DNA of 64,000 nt from Paracentrotus lividus (taxonomy: Eukaryota; Echinodermata; Echinoidea; Camarodonta; Echinidae), in contig CALNVZ010003435.1 in assembly GCA_940671915.1 (NCBI GenBank), forward strand, positions 19,064,031-19,128,030, written 5' to 3'. The notes beneath the pieces were generated by a model. It did not search any database, was not told where the DNA came from, and saw only the letters and a list, made by a program, of their open reading frames with translations. Made by a program: the position numbers and the translations under genes. Below are positions 23,749 through 35,311 of this stretch, one piece after another. The stretch's first letter is position 1; every line of letters starts with the position of its first letter.

Positions 23749-25200
23749 GTAATTATAGATGTTATCTGTTTCTCTTTCTGACATCATGCATTGGATTCTG
23801 TGTTCACTATCTCTCAGTGATTCTACTAATGAGATCTGGTGATGTAGAAACCAACCCAGGTCCAGAAAGGTAATTATAGATGTTACCTGTTTCTCTTTCT
23901 GACATCCTGGATTGGATTCTGTATTCTCTACCTCTCAGTGATTCTACTAATGAGATCTGGTGATGTAGAAACCAACCCAGGCCCAGAAAGGTAATTATAG
24001 ATGTTATCTTTTTTCTCTTTCTGACATCATGCATTGGATTCTGTGTTCTCTATCTCTCAGTGATTCTACTGATGAGATCTGGTGATGTAGAAACTAACCC
24101 AGGCCCAGAAAGGTAATTATAGATGTTATTGTTTTCTTCTTTCTGACATTCTGGATTGGATTCTGTGTTCTCTATCTCTCACTGATTCTACTAATGAGAT
24201 CTGGTGATGTAGAAACTAACCCAGGCCCAGAAAGGTAATTATAGTTTTATCTGTTTCCCTTCTTGACATCATGCATTGGATTCTGTGTTCTCTATCTCTC
24301 AGTGATTCTACTGATTAGATCTGGTGATGTAGAAACTAACCCAGGTCCAGAAAGGTAATTATAGATGTTATCTGTTTCTCTTTCTGACATCCTGGATTGG
24401 ATTCTGTGTTCTCTACCTCTCAGTGATTCTACTGATGAGATCTGGTGATGTAGAAACTAACCCAGGTCCAGAAAGGTAATTATAGATGTTATCTGTTTCT
24501 CTTTCTGACATCCTGGATTGGATTCTGTGTTTTCTATCTCTCACTGATTCTACTGATGAGATCTGGTGATGTAGAAACTAACCCCGGTCCAGAAAGGTAA
24601 TTATAGATGTTATCTGTTTCTCTTTCTGACATTCTGGATTGGATTCTGTGTTCTCTATCTCTCACTGATTCTACTAATGAGATCTGGTGATGTAGAAACT
24701 AACCCAGGCCCAGAAAGGTAATTATAGATGTTATCTGTTTCTCTTTCTGACATCCTGGATTGGATTCTGTGTTCTCTATCTCTCAGTGATTCTACTGATG
24801 AGATCTGGTGATGTAGAAACTAACCCAGGTCCAGAAAGGTAATTATAGATGTTATCTGTTTCTCTTTCTGACATCCTGGATTGAATTCTGTGTTCTCTAC
24901 CTCTCAGTGATTCTACTGATGAGATCTGGTGATGTAGAAACTAACCCAGGTCCAGAAAGGTAATTATAGATGTTATCTGTTTCTCTTTCTGACATCCTGG
25001 ATTGGATTCTGTGTTCTCTACCTGTCAGTGATTCTACTGATGAGATCTGGTGATGTAGAAACCAACCCAGGCCCAGAAAGGTAATTATAGATGTTATCTG
25101 TTTCTCTGACATTCTTGATTGGATTCTGTGATCTCTATCTCTCAGTGATTCTACTGATGAGATCTGGTGATGTAAAAACTAACCCAGGTCCAGAAACGTA
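23670..25200 (+). repeat. 13-unit, 121-bp tandem array of the 2A exon end and its splice donor
   Basis: Each unit covers ATTGGATTCTGTG through GATGTAGAAACTAACCCAGG, the AG|GTAATTATAG donor and about 45 intron bases. Exon-type ends fall at 23748, 23869, 23990, 24112, 24234, 24354, 24475, 24596, 24717, 24838, 24959, 25080 and about 25197. Spacing is 120-122, mostly 121, so frame is not kept between units. Every unit still encodes a full 2A cassette (GFCVLYLSVILLM-like then RSGDVETNPGPE). Most have a pyrimidine tract and CAG before TGATTCTACT that could act as an acceptor. Units 5, 8 and 9 have CAC there. Unit 6 changes M to I. Unit 13 reads DVKTNPGP and has lost the donor. Confidence 0.9.
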
Positions 25201-25209
25201 GGCCTACTT

Positions 25210-26047
25210 ATTATCTATTTCTTTTTCTGACATAATTCTAAACCAAAAACTTAGATTGTGTGAGTTGAAGTTTTTGCAATGCTATTGTGCTATCCTTACG
25301 AAAGGATCGCACAATACCATTGTACATACATGTACTTCATCTCCTACAAACTTGGAATTGGATGTGTTGGAGGCAGCAGTATTTCCCTTTTATCTGTGTT
25401 TGAAGCTAAAAGTAGTCGAAACTTCACAATTGAGGTGCGATATTTGAACACTTCACGAGGATTTGATTGATTGCATGGATATCAACAAAACAGGCATTTC
25501 ATGAACTTTGAAATCACAACTACTTTGAAAAGCCTGCAACCTGGTCACATTCACAATGGTATTAAGACCAAAATTAATTCAGAGAAAAATATTGGCCTAC
25601 CATTGTGCTTTGCAGCTGAAACTATCAACTGTGTTTTGTTCCCAGAGTTATTAATAATAAATGACACTCCGTAGTCAAAGTTTGTCAAAATTGACAAAGG
25701 AAGAGGCGCAAAAATAATTGTTGTGTTGGACTTTCCAGTTTAAAGTTTCAAACAATAGGATTTTTAGCTATTGGGTTTAATGTTAGACTGGGAAGTTGCA
25801 TTCTAGACCGTAGTATGGTCATATCAAGTTAATGTATTTACATAAAAAGTAATTGTTCAACAAAAAACAAAATCAGAGATCTATGGATTATTTGGAAACA
25901 TGCATTGTTCATAATGGAGATCCTACATACTTACCTAGTCGGCTAAAATGCCTAGACCTAGTACCACCCCCGTCATCATGGGGGGGGGGGGGGGACATTT
26001 ATCTACTCATTGTTTTGATAAAATTTTAATCATAGTAAAGAATGTTA
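25210..26047. other. Intron sequence, no feature recognised
   Basis: It lies between the 2A array and the next transposon. Short frames at 25256-25470 and 25471-25674 show no domain. A G run of about 15 is at 25980. Confidence 0.45.
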
Positions 26048-28171
26048 CAGTAGGGCAATTCCATGAATTAGTGGACATGGAAAATAAAAAAATAGAATTA
26101 CGATTTTCCAGGTGAAATTTGTGTTTTATGGTAGAAGATATGTTGAACAATACAGACCAAAGTTCTAAAAGTCAATTAATTACAAGAAAATATCTGAATA
26201 AGTGGATTTAGCACAGTTCATATTTGAGGCTGAAATTATGAATAAAACACTACAAAAAGTTTAAAACATCAGTGAATACTACAAAAAGGGTCTTTTCAGT
26301 AAATTTAGGAACATTCAATAATTGAACATAATTGTCTTTCAGAAATCAGAGTCAAAAATTGCATTGGGTTTGCTAATAACCACAAATTTTGGAATTCTCT
26401 GCCCTTTGAATCCCCATGTAACGTAACTAACCAAAAAATCAACTTTGTTTTTCCTGAAAAGAAAGTAAATGCCCAGAATGTTCATATTCTAAAAATTCCT
26501 CCTATACATACATTCTAACTCAAAACAATCCCATTAAATCAATAACATTGTCATATAGCGAATTGAGAAGCATCCAAAATGTGTAACACCACTAACCATG
26601 TAACGTAACTAACCATGCAGTAACGTAACTAACTGCTATTCAACTTAATCAACACTGTTCAGTGGAAAATGGAAAACATATCCTGATATATTAAGACAAA
26701 AGAGACCATGAGAAAACAATTGCCAACCCTACGGACTAATTATAACATAATATAGGCCAAATATATCAGACGCAAATAATCAAAACAACTGAACCAAATG
26801 ACTTGTCATGAAAGAAAGCATAAATAATAAACTTTAACTCTTATGACCCCAAGTGAGCCCAAATCAAGACACACATCTTGTCAAAGGATAGCTGTAACTC
26901 AAACAAAGATGACGTGTGACTTTGAGATAGCTGGAGAACGAACCGCTTTTTCCTGACTTGTATTGGTTTGGAGGCATAAAAGATTCATATATGTATATAC
27001 TTTTGTTTGGTTCCCAATATTACCAACAGGGAAAGACACTCTTCAATTATTTCTATTTTACCATTATGCATCCTAATCACGATGCACATGAACATGCAGA
27101 TTATACATAACCTTGTGATATCATACATTAACTTTCATTTTACATTGGAATTTACTTTAGCAGCATGAGGGAAAAGTTTGTTAATTGATGAAAAGTGATA
27201 CACTTTAATTTTAATCACAGCTTTATTAATGACTACTTTTATAAAGATATGAACATAGGAAGTGTTAAAAATGTTAACTCTGGTAGGAACAACGTTTTAA
27301 GGTTTCCTTGTGCACCATATGAAATCGTAATATGTCTGTATATTCAGTCATTTAAATGGGGAAAAAAATGTCCTTTTGTTTGTTTTTTTTTTACTTTACA
27401 CCATTCATGCCACTGAACCTATCATAAAAAAATTACAAATACAAATACAAATACAAATACATAGATATAGATCTATCTGTCTGATATTTCATGGTGATTC
27501 ATTTATTTCTTTACTTTAAAATTATCAACTGTCCTGAACATGAAAATTGTATTAATCGGCGATAAGTATACATGCTTGCTGATTTTCAGACCCTCCTTTC
27601 ATGTATGCATTTCACTGCAAACCAAATGCTAATTCAGTACTTAGGAGGCATAATTATGCTATTTGTGGGTATAAATAATTGGGTTCAGTACTAAATAGGA
27701 CAATATTACTATTCTGCATTATTATTTTATATGGATGAAGCCATTTATATATACTAGATGTGAAAAAAATATGCCCAAATCCAATTTTTGTTTGCATGGA
27801 CAAAGTGTAACGTAACTAACCAGTAACGTAACTAACCATGTTTTTTCGATACCGTACAAAAAATACAAAGCTATTTCTAAAATTTATTGTCTCAAATAAC
27901 TTGCCAAGAAACCAGTTACGACATGAATGTTATGGTTTGTCTCGGTTGAACCTCGTTTGAGGAAGGTTTGAAAGCAAAGTCTGTTCCCAAAAAAGCATGT
28001 CCACTTTTTGTAACGTAACTAACCAAAATTAAAGTTCTTGCTACAAATTCCTGAAACGTGTCTCATGATTTCTTTTGTGGGGGTAATAGGCCGGGAGCCC
28101 AGAAGGTTTATTTAGTTGAGAAGAGACATAAGGTTTGATGGTCTCATCATGTCAGGACATAGCCAAGAGTC

Positions 28172-29101
28172 NNNNNNNNNNNNNNNNNNNNNNNNNNNNN
28201 NNNNNNNNNNNNNNNNNNNNNNNNNNNNNNNNNNNNNNNNNNNNNNNNNNNNNNNNNNNNNNNNNNNNNNNNNNNNNNNNNNNNNNNNNNNNNNNNNNNN
28301 NNNNNNNNNNNNNNNNNNNNNNNNNNNNNNNNNNNNNNNNNNNNNNNNNNNNNNNNNNNNNNNNNNNNNNNNNNNNNNNNNNNNNNNNNNNNNNNNNNNN
28401 NNNNNNNNNNNNNNNNNNNNNNNNNNNNNNNNNNNNNNNNNNNNNNNNNNNNNNNNNNNNNNNNNNNNNNNNNNNNNNNNNNNNNNNNNNNNNNNNNNNN
28501 NNNNNNNNNNNNNNNNNNNNNNNNNNNNNNNNNNNNNNNNNNNNNNNNNNNNNNNNNNNNNNNNNNNNNNNNNNNNNNNNNNNNNNNNNNNNNNNNNNNN
28601 NNNNNNNNNNNNNNNNNNNNNNNNNNNNNNNNNNNNNNNNNNNNNNNNNNNNNNNNNNNNNNNNNNNNNNNNNNNNNNNNNNNNNNNNNNNNNNNNNNNN
28701 NNNNNNNNNNNNNNNNNNNNNNNNNNNNNNNNNNNNNNNNNNNNNNNNNNNNNNNNNNNNNNNNNNNNNNNNNNNNNNNNNNNNNNNNNNNNNNNNNNNN
28801 NNNNNNNNNNNNNNNNNNNNNNNNNNNNNNNNNNNNNNNNNNNNNNNNNNNNNNNNNNNNNNNNNNNNNNNNNNNNNNNNNNNNNNNNNNNNNNNNNNNN
28901 NNNNNNNNNNNNNNNNNNNNNNNNNNNNNNNNNNNNNNNNNNNNNNNNNNNNNNNNNNNNNNNNNNNNNNNNNNNNNNNNNNNNNNNNNNNNNNNNNNNN
29001 NNNNNNNNNNNNNNNNNNNNNNNNNNNNNNNNNNNNNNNNNNNNNNNNNNNNNNNNNNNNNNNNNNNNNNNNNNNNNNNNNNNNNNNNNNNNNNNNNNNN
29101 N
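28172..29101. other. 930-N gap
   Basis: Unknown sequence inside the left arm of the foldback element. Long frames across it are artefacts of N. Confidence 0.98.
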
Positions 29102-29584
29102 GACAGTAGCCCTAAAGGGCCCCAAATCCCATATAGGCCTAACACATTAAATGAGTTGAAAAGAGACATGGCTAATTCCTTTTGCAATGGATGTATTAGA
29201 CACCAGAGATAACCAAAACAGCAATGACACCAATTTTATCCTGTACAAGGGCCCAGACAGTAGCCCTAAAGAGCCCCAAATCCCATATAGGCCTAATAAC
29301 ACATTAAATGAGTTGAAAAGAGACATGGCTAATTCCTTTTGCAATGGAAGTATTAGACACCAGAGATACCCAAAACAGCAACGACAGCAGTGACAGTAAC
29401 AGTAGCCCTAAAATGTCCCCTCCCACATGTTATTTAGACGAGAGACATGGTAAATTTCTTTTGCCCCGGAAGTATTACACAACAGGGATAATTGAAACAG
29501 CAATGGCCCGTGTTCACGAAGGTGTTCTAAATTAATCAAGTCATAGCTTAAATATGTGGTTTAACTATGGGTAGCCAAGTGTAT

Positions 29585-30060
29585 AACAATGTGTCTATGG
29601 GGTCCACCCGCTAGTCATAAGGACCGCTAGTCATAATATCCGCTAATCATACGGACTGCTAGTCATTAATATTGATAAGGGCAACAGTCATTATAAGGAT
29701 CGCTTGTCATAATTAACGATGAGGGTCGCTATTCATAATCAAAGAAGAGGGTCGCTATTCATGATTAAAGATGAGGGTCACTAGTCATAATCAAGTAAGA
29801 GGGTCGCAAGTCATAACAGTGGAAAGGGTCACTATTCATAAGGGTCGCCATTCGTATAAGAAGATGGGGTTCTCTAGTGATAATAGTAGATTGGGTCGCT
29901 AGTCATAATAGTAGATGGGGTCGCCATTCATAAATTAGGAGAAACTGGTCGCTAGTGATAATGGTATAAGGGGGTCGCTAGTCATAATAGGAGAAGAGGG
30001 TCGCTAGTCATAATAGTAGATGAGGGTCACCATTCAGAATAGTGGATGAGGATCACCATT
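29585..30060. repeat. GGGTCGCTAGTCATAATAG tandem array, left
   Basis: Roughly 18 imperfect units of 24-28 bases, with core CGCTAGTCATAAT alternating with CGCTATTCATAAT and CACCATTCATAAT. The mirror array lies at 33860-34215 on the opposite strand. Confidence 0.8.
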
Positions 30061-30070
30061 CTTAATAGTA

Positions 30071-30947
30071 GGGGAGACTGGGGATGGAAGGGGAGACTGG
30101 GGATGGAAGTTACACGGGTCAGTTGTTACAGTTCTCAGTGTGCTAAGTTGGAACAAGAGAGTTCGTGCTAACTGGCATATATATACAGCATACACATAGC
30201 TGTGATGAACTGTCGGTCGTGAGGTTTCTCCGTTGTTTTATTAAAAAGTAAATCAACAAAACCATTTTTTACAGCTCCAAGTGAATTTTTGACAAAAATT
30301 AAAATTTGTAATAGTTCTTACAACTGAAGGCACATGATGATAGTCTGGTATTGTGAATATAGTACATGTATATCACTAATATACCCCTGAGCCATGCCCT
30401 GTAATTCTGCCTAATGGCTTTGCTACAGTTGATTTTATGTGTAAAATCACCCATGGGGTAGGTTGTTACAACAACCTACCCCATGTCGATGTAACAACCT
30501 ACCCCAATTACATTACACATGTAAAGAATTTTTTTTTTTTTCAATTTTCTGGTGTTAGTATTTTGATATTTATATTATTACTTTAGTCTATTCTAGAGCT
30601 GTACTTGATCTACTGTTAACGATACCAAGAAACTGGAAAGTTGAAACTAAAGTATGGTATAAGAGATTTACACATTGTCAACTTACCCCGTATGTTTACA
30701 TATTGTAACAATTTACCCCGTATGGTATAACAACCTACCCCTTATACGGGGTAGGTTGTTACAAAAAAATGTCTTCAGTAATTAAGCCGTAGTTAATTAG
30801 CGTTTACATGTTTTCAAGTTTTATGTGCCTCAGGTTTTAGCCAACATAAAAGGCTAACTACAGACCCAAAATGGAGTGTGTGAGTACTTTCATTAGAATT
30901 ATCTGGGCCAAAATGTGAATTTTGTAACGTCCATCTCCGGTCTCCCC
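30071..30947. mobile_element. TA-flanked MITE with GTAACAACCTACCCC motifs
   Basis: The termini are GGGGAGACTGGGGATGGA and, inverted, GGGGAGACCGGAGATGGA. The element splits a foldback-array unit so that AATAG-TA and TA-GATGGG reunite, giving a TA target duplication typical of Tc1/mariner. The motif GTAACAACCTACCCC or its reverse occurs near 30456, 30467, 30492, 30703 (variant), 30726 and 30749. The left terminus is duplicated in tandem (30071 and 30090). It is non-coding. Confidence 0.75.
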
Positions 30948-30954
30948 TAGATGG

Positions 30955-31060
30955 GAGTCGCCAGTCATGATAGAAGAAAAGGGTCGCTAATCATAATAAT
31001 AGATGGAGGTCGCCAATCGTAATAGGAGAAAAGGTTTCGCCAGTCATAAAAGATATACAG
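30955..31060. repeat. Continuation of the foldback-array units after the MITE
   Basis: A few GGAGTCGCCAGTCATGATAG-like units resume after the inserted element, confirming insertion into the array. One more occurs near 31675-31710. Confidence 0.6.
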
Positions 31061-31079
31061 GAGGGGGCGCGACGGGCCG

Positions 31080-31435
31080 GCCCCCCCCCCCCCTAGCAAA
31101 AAAGATAAAAAATCGAAGTAAAAATCGAAGTAAAAATCGATTATGAGGCGGGCCGATTGACCCCCCAACCTTACCCACTTAAGGTGATCAATGGATGACC
31201 TCTTTGATGGCCGAAGGACAAAAAAAAAGTTCCTGGCTACAGAGTTACTTTAACAGAAACAGAAACCTAACACCCCCCCCCCCCCCCCCCGCTTATTGCT
31301 CGGCCAAGCGTGACGTGAAAATAATTTAGTTGTACCTTTTTGCACGCCGCGTGTTAAATTGGTGTACAAAATCTGAAATTTCCGATTTTGGGCCCCCCCC
31401 CCTGTAATGAAATCCTGATCCGCCACTGGTTGTTA
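31080..31435. repeat. C-rich dispersed repeat with a CCGCCACTGG end
   Basis: Three C runs (31080-31093, 31265-31291, 31392-31402) and the terminal sequence GAAATCCTGATCCGCCACTG resemble the end of a widespread invertebrate DNA-transposon remnant. The other end is not defined. Confidence 0.4.
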
Positions 31436-32621
31436 TATGGGTCGCCAGTCATTTTAGGGTTTCCCTGTCAAGTTTAAACTATCTCAGTATGATCAATTTG
31501 ACAATTTCTTACAAGCACTTTCGTCCAAAATGTGATCGCGATTAAAAAATCTAAACGTTATTCAATTGACCGATAGCTCCGCTCCATGAGGTATCGCTTA
31601 AATTGAATGAACATTAACGAATTCGATTGCAAAGAGTTTAAAATTTGCCAGGAAAATCTATGGGTAGGTGGGGGTCGCTAGTCATAATAGGAGAAAGGGT
31701 CACTATCTTAGGGGTTTCAGCTTTGTTAAGCTACTCATCAGAATATCATATGAGCATATACTGTCATTTGTCCATCAAAGGATTTGAAAGCAAGCAACCC
31801 ATTGAAAAAAAATATATATATAGATTTTACCACCATAAGAATAATGGGCATTTATTATTTTGATGGCTTTGTTTTCCGAGTAGTATTTTTCATAAAAGAT
31901 ATTCAAAAACACATCATGTAGGCCTATATGGTGATCTTACTTCAGTGTGGATAAATTCAATGGGCCAAAAGTCTACATACATTAAACAAAATAGTTGATG
32001 GTGCTGCCTGTATTTTGTTTTTTTTTCTTTTCATTTTTCACTTGTTGGAGCTGTCAATCAGCTTTCTGTATTCTTTTCCTGAGATTATTGTCTATTTCTC
32101 AGCAAAGTGCAACAATTAAGTCCCATTTTCAGGTTAATTGCACCAAATACCATTTTCTTTTAAAGGTCTGCCCATATGTATTGCATGGATTTGTCTAGAC
32201 ATTTACAATTCCTCCATAATCTCCCCTTTTCTCTGTTTAACCTGCTCTAAAACTAATTTGAATGAATGTTTGCGTTTTTGTGGTTGACTGAAAACTCCAT
32301 TTTAATATGGTTCCAGCTTGGAGGCTGGCATATTGATATGATACTACATGCTCCAACATCACATTAAACAAAGAATTTTAAACCCCATTTTACAAATTAT
32401 AAATTTACTTTTTAGAAATGATATGGTAATAGGCATAGACAGTTTAGCATTTTGGGGTTAATATTGTTTATCTTCTCATGAAAAGAGGATCGTGATAGCT
32501 GAAGCTGAATTTTGCCCATCAAATCAAAAGTACATGTATTGGAGTAAGCCCATTGTTAACGCTTTTTAAAGTAATAATCTCTTAATAATCTCTTAAATAT
32601 AAGATTTGGAAAATTATTATG

Positions 32622-33156
32622 CTAGTGACCTGAACACATGACATTGGCATCGTTTTAGAAATAATAATATTCCTCAGGAAAATAAAATAATAAGAATATA
32701 GGAATATAAATGATGCGAGCGCAAAATGCTACAAGGCATAGAATTTTAAGCACTTTTGGTGTTTCAATCTATTATCCTCATTCATAGGCCTACATAAGCA
32801 GGGAGCATAGTGGCGAGATCTCCGTTGGTCTATTGGTAAACTCAGCGGTACTCTTCCATGTCTAGGTGAACCCGGTTCGAATCCCTAGTGACCTGAACAC
32901 ATGACATTGGCATCGTTTAGAAATAATAATATTCCTCAGGAAAATAAAATAATAAGAATATAGGAATATAAATGATGCGAGCGCAAAATGCTACAAGGCA
33001 TAGAATTTTGAGCATTTTTGGTGTTTCAATCTATTATCCTCATTCATAGGCCTACATAAGCAGGGAGCATAGTGGCGAGATCTCCGTTGGTCTATTGGTA
33101 AACTCAGCGGTACTCTTCCATGTCTAGGTGAACCCGGTTCGAATCCCATACCGACC
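32622..33156 (+). repeat. Tandemly duplicated tRNA-derived SINE
   Basis: A 263-base unit beginning CTAGTGACCTGAACACATG occurs at 32622 and again at 32885 with near identity. Each copy ends in a tRNA-like part: A box near 32826 and B box GGTTCGAATCC at 32874-32884, and the equivalents at 33088 and 33136-33146. The first copy passes straight from the B box into the second unit. Only the second keeps CATACCGACC after it. Confidence 0.65.
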
Positions 33157-33159
33157 ATG

Positions 33160-33835
33160 AACATTTTTTGTTGATAAATTAGCACTTTGGTAAGTGCTAA
33201 AAGAGCACTTCAGGTGCTGATTAGCACTTCAAGTGCAGTTACTATACGAGCACCCATAAATTAGCACTTCAGTTTTTAGAGTGTACCCCCACTTTTTCAT
33301 ACATCTTAAGAGCGCCCATTTTCTTATCTAAAATGGCTCTTATTGTACAGAAAATGAAATGAAAAAAAAAGTCACACCAACAGTTTCTTTGTGAAAAGGG
33401 GCACTCTTGATAATTAGTAATGCCTTTTTTGTCATCATTAGGTCTTTTTCAAACACAAAATTTTCCGCTCTGTCGCCATGCGACTTCTTATTAAAAAAAA
33501 ATGCTATGCAATATCCCCCAGCTGCTGGAGGCAAATATTGTGAAAGAGTGTTGTTGGAAGCATTGGCCTCTATAAATGATGGAGGAGCTTAGGGATATAG
33601 GAAGAGATACTCTAATTAATGAAAGTAGATTTATATTTAATCGGTATTCAATAGTATCACGAAAGCATTATCAGATTTTGCTTAAAGTTTTAAAAGAGGG
33701 CACTTTTAATGTCTCAAAATTCATTTTATTCCATACTCGGTCGCTATGCGTCCTCACATATCTAACAAGCATAATATATGACAAGGTTCATTGGAACCAA
33801 AACATCCACCTAAAAAAAAATCTTTTGAGAGGATG
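33160..33835. other. Interior of foldback element, no gene recognised
   Basis: GCACTTCAGGTGCTGATTAG-type repeats lie at 33180-33275. Short frames at 33340-33534 (minus) and 33576-33917 (plus) carry no recognisable domain. Confidence 0.4.
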
Positions 33836-33859
33836 TTGTTATTTTACCACTACCCCATC

Positions 33860-34215
33860 TAGTAGTATGACTAGCGACCCCCACTATTACGACTCGCGAC
33901 CCCATCAATTATCATGACTAGTGAACCTCTTCTGCTATTATGACTAGCGACCCCATATACTATTATGACTATAGCGACCCTTTTCTCCTATTATGACTGG
34001 CTACCCTTATGAATAGTGGCCCCTTTTCACTGTTATGAATAACGATCCTCTTACTTGATTATGACTAGTGACCCTAGTCTTTGATTATGAATAGCGACCC
34101 TCATCGTTTATTATGACAAGCGATCCTTAAAATGACTGTTGCCCCTTATCAATATTAATGACTAGCAGTCCGTATGATTAACGGATATTATGACTAGCGG
34201 TCCTTATGACTAGCG
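33860..34215. repeat. Inverted counterpart array of the foldback element
   Basis: CTATTATGACTAGCGACCC-type units are the reverse complement of the left array at 29585-30060. Confidence 0.8.
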
Positions 34216-35311
34216 GGTGGACCCCATAGACACATTGTTATACACTTGGCTACCCATAGTTAAACCACATACTTAAGCTATGACTTGATTAATTTTAATT
34301 AGAACACCTTCGTGAACACGGGACATTGATGTTTTAATTATCCCTGTTGTGTAATACTTCCGGGGCAAAAGAAATTGGCCATGTCTCTCGTCTAAATAAC
34401 ACGTGGGAGGGGACATTTTAGGGCTACTGTCTGGGCCCTTGTACAGGATAAAATTGCTGTCATTGCTGTTTTGGTTATCTTTGGTGTCTAATACTTTCAT
34501 TGCAAAAGGAATTAGCCATGTCTCTTTTCAACTCATTTAATGTGTTAGGCCTATATGGGATTTGGGGCCCTTTAGGGCTACTGTCTGGGCCCTTGTACAG
34601 GATAAAATTGCTGTCATTGCTGTTTTGGTTATCTGTGGTGTGTAATACTTCCATTGCAAAAGGAATTAGCCATGTCTCTTTTCAACTAATTTAATCGTAT
34701 GGGTGGGGCCCTTTGAGGCTACTGTCTGGGGCCCCGTACAGGATAAAATTGCTGTCATTGCCGATTTTATATTAGGTACCCCCTCAGGAACGATATCCAC
34801 CAATTTTTGTCCATGTCTCTTCTCAACTAATTTAATGCATTTTTGAGGCCCCCTTTTTGGTCCCTCACGGCTTCCTGTACAGGATGTGGCCTGCCAGCAA
34901 TCCATTTTATTGACTCTTGGCTATGTCCTGACATGATGAGACCATCAAACCTAGGGTCTCTTCTCAACTAAATAAACCTTCTGGGCTCCCGGCCTATAAA
35001 GTAGGTTATGTCTATAGGTATTGAAACTACAAAAATTTAACAATAATATCAAAGCGTCTTCATGTACGAGCTAACCTTAGAGTAAAAGTAGCCCTAAAGT
35101 GTAACGAAACTAATCATGGAATTGCCCAGTAGCAAGTTTACTTTGAATGTAGATCAAAAGAAATTTTTACTAATGTCACCTTTATTGTTTTGTTTGTTTT
35201 TGTTTTTTAATATCCAATATAACTTAACAGGTTTATAAACATAAATTCCATGTCTTTCTAACGCTTTCAGAGTACTTTGACATTATACTGCATTTATGAT
35301 CTTCCTTGCAG

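Larger units (their letters stand above)
28089..34994. mobile_element. Large foldback element with long, internally repeated arms
   Basis: The ends are inverted: GGCCGGGAGCCCAGAAGG at 28089 and CCTTCTGGGCTCCCGGCC at 34977-34994, each flanked by TA. The arms run about 28089-30060 and 33840-34994 and include a 930-N gap on the left. Outer arm sequence repeats a unit with GGCCCAGACAGTAGCCC and TTTTGCAATGG. Inner arm sequence is a tandem array of about 25-base GGGTCGCTAGTCATAATAG units. Long inverted arms made of tandem subrepeats are the hallmark of foldback elements, including sea urchin TU elements. No transposase frame is seen. It carries further nested insertions. Confidence 0.7.
26054..35126. 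mobile_element. TIR element with 6-bp duplication CAGTAG, interrupted by a nested element
   Basis: The left end GGCAATTCCATGAATTAG and the right end read in reverse, GGCAATTCCATGATTAG, form short inverted termini. The 6-bp sequence CAGTAG flanks both (26048-26053 and 35127-35132). The motif GTAACGTAACTAACC recurs inside at 26418, 26600, 26619, 27807, 27823 and 28010, and a degenerate form abuts the right terminus (35101). Removing the nested foldback element (28089-34994) leaves about 2.2 kb with no protein. Superfamily is not assigned. Confidence 0.6.

Noticed and set aside
23807..25112. Minus-strand open frames through the 121-bp array
   Set aside because: They are antisense shadows of the 2A cassette. 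No start context, domain or splice signal supports them, and the sense strand explains the repeat.
23670..25200. CRISPR-like array (regular repeats)
   Set aside because: Whole units repeat with no unique spacers, and this is animal DNA; the units are copies of an exon end.
28112..29187. Long open frames across 28172-29101
   Set aside because: They consist of N; the flanks are foldback-element arm sequence.
35271..35311. Start of the Death exon at 35271
   Set aside because: The acceptor is good but its phase does not fit the 2A exon, and the added residues are unlike the domain; it could serve another upstream exon.
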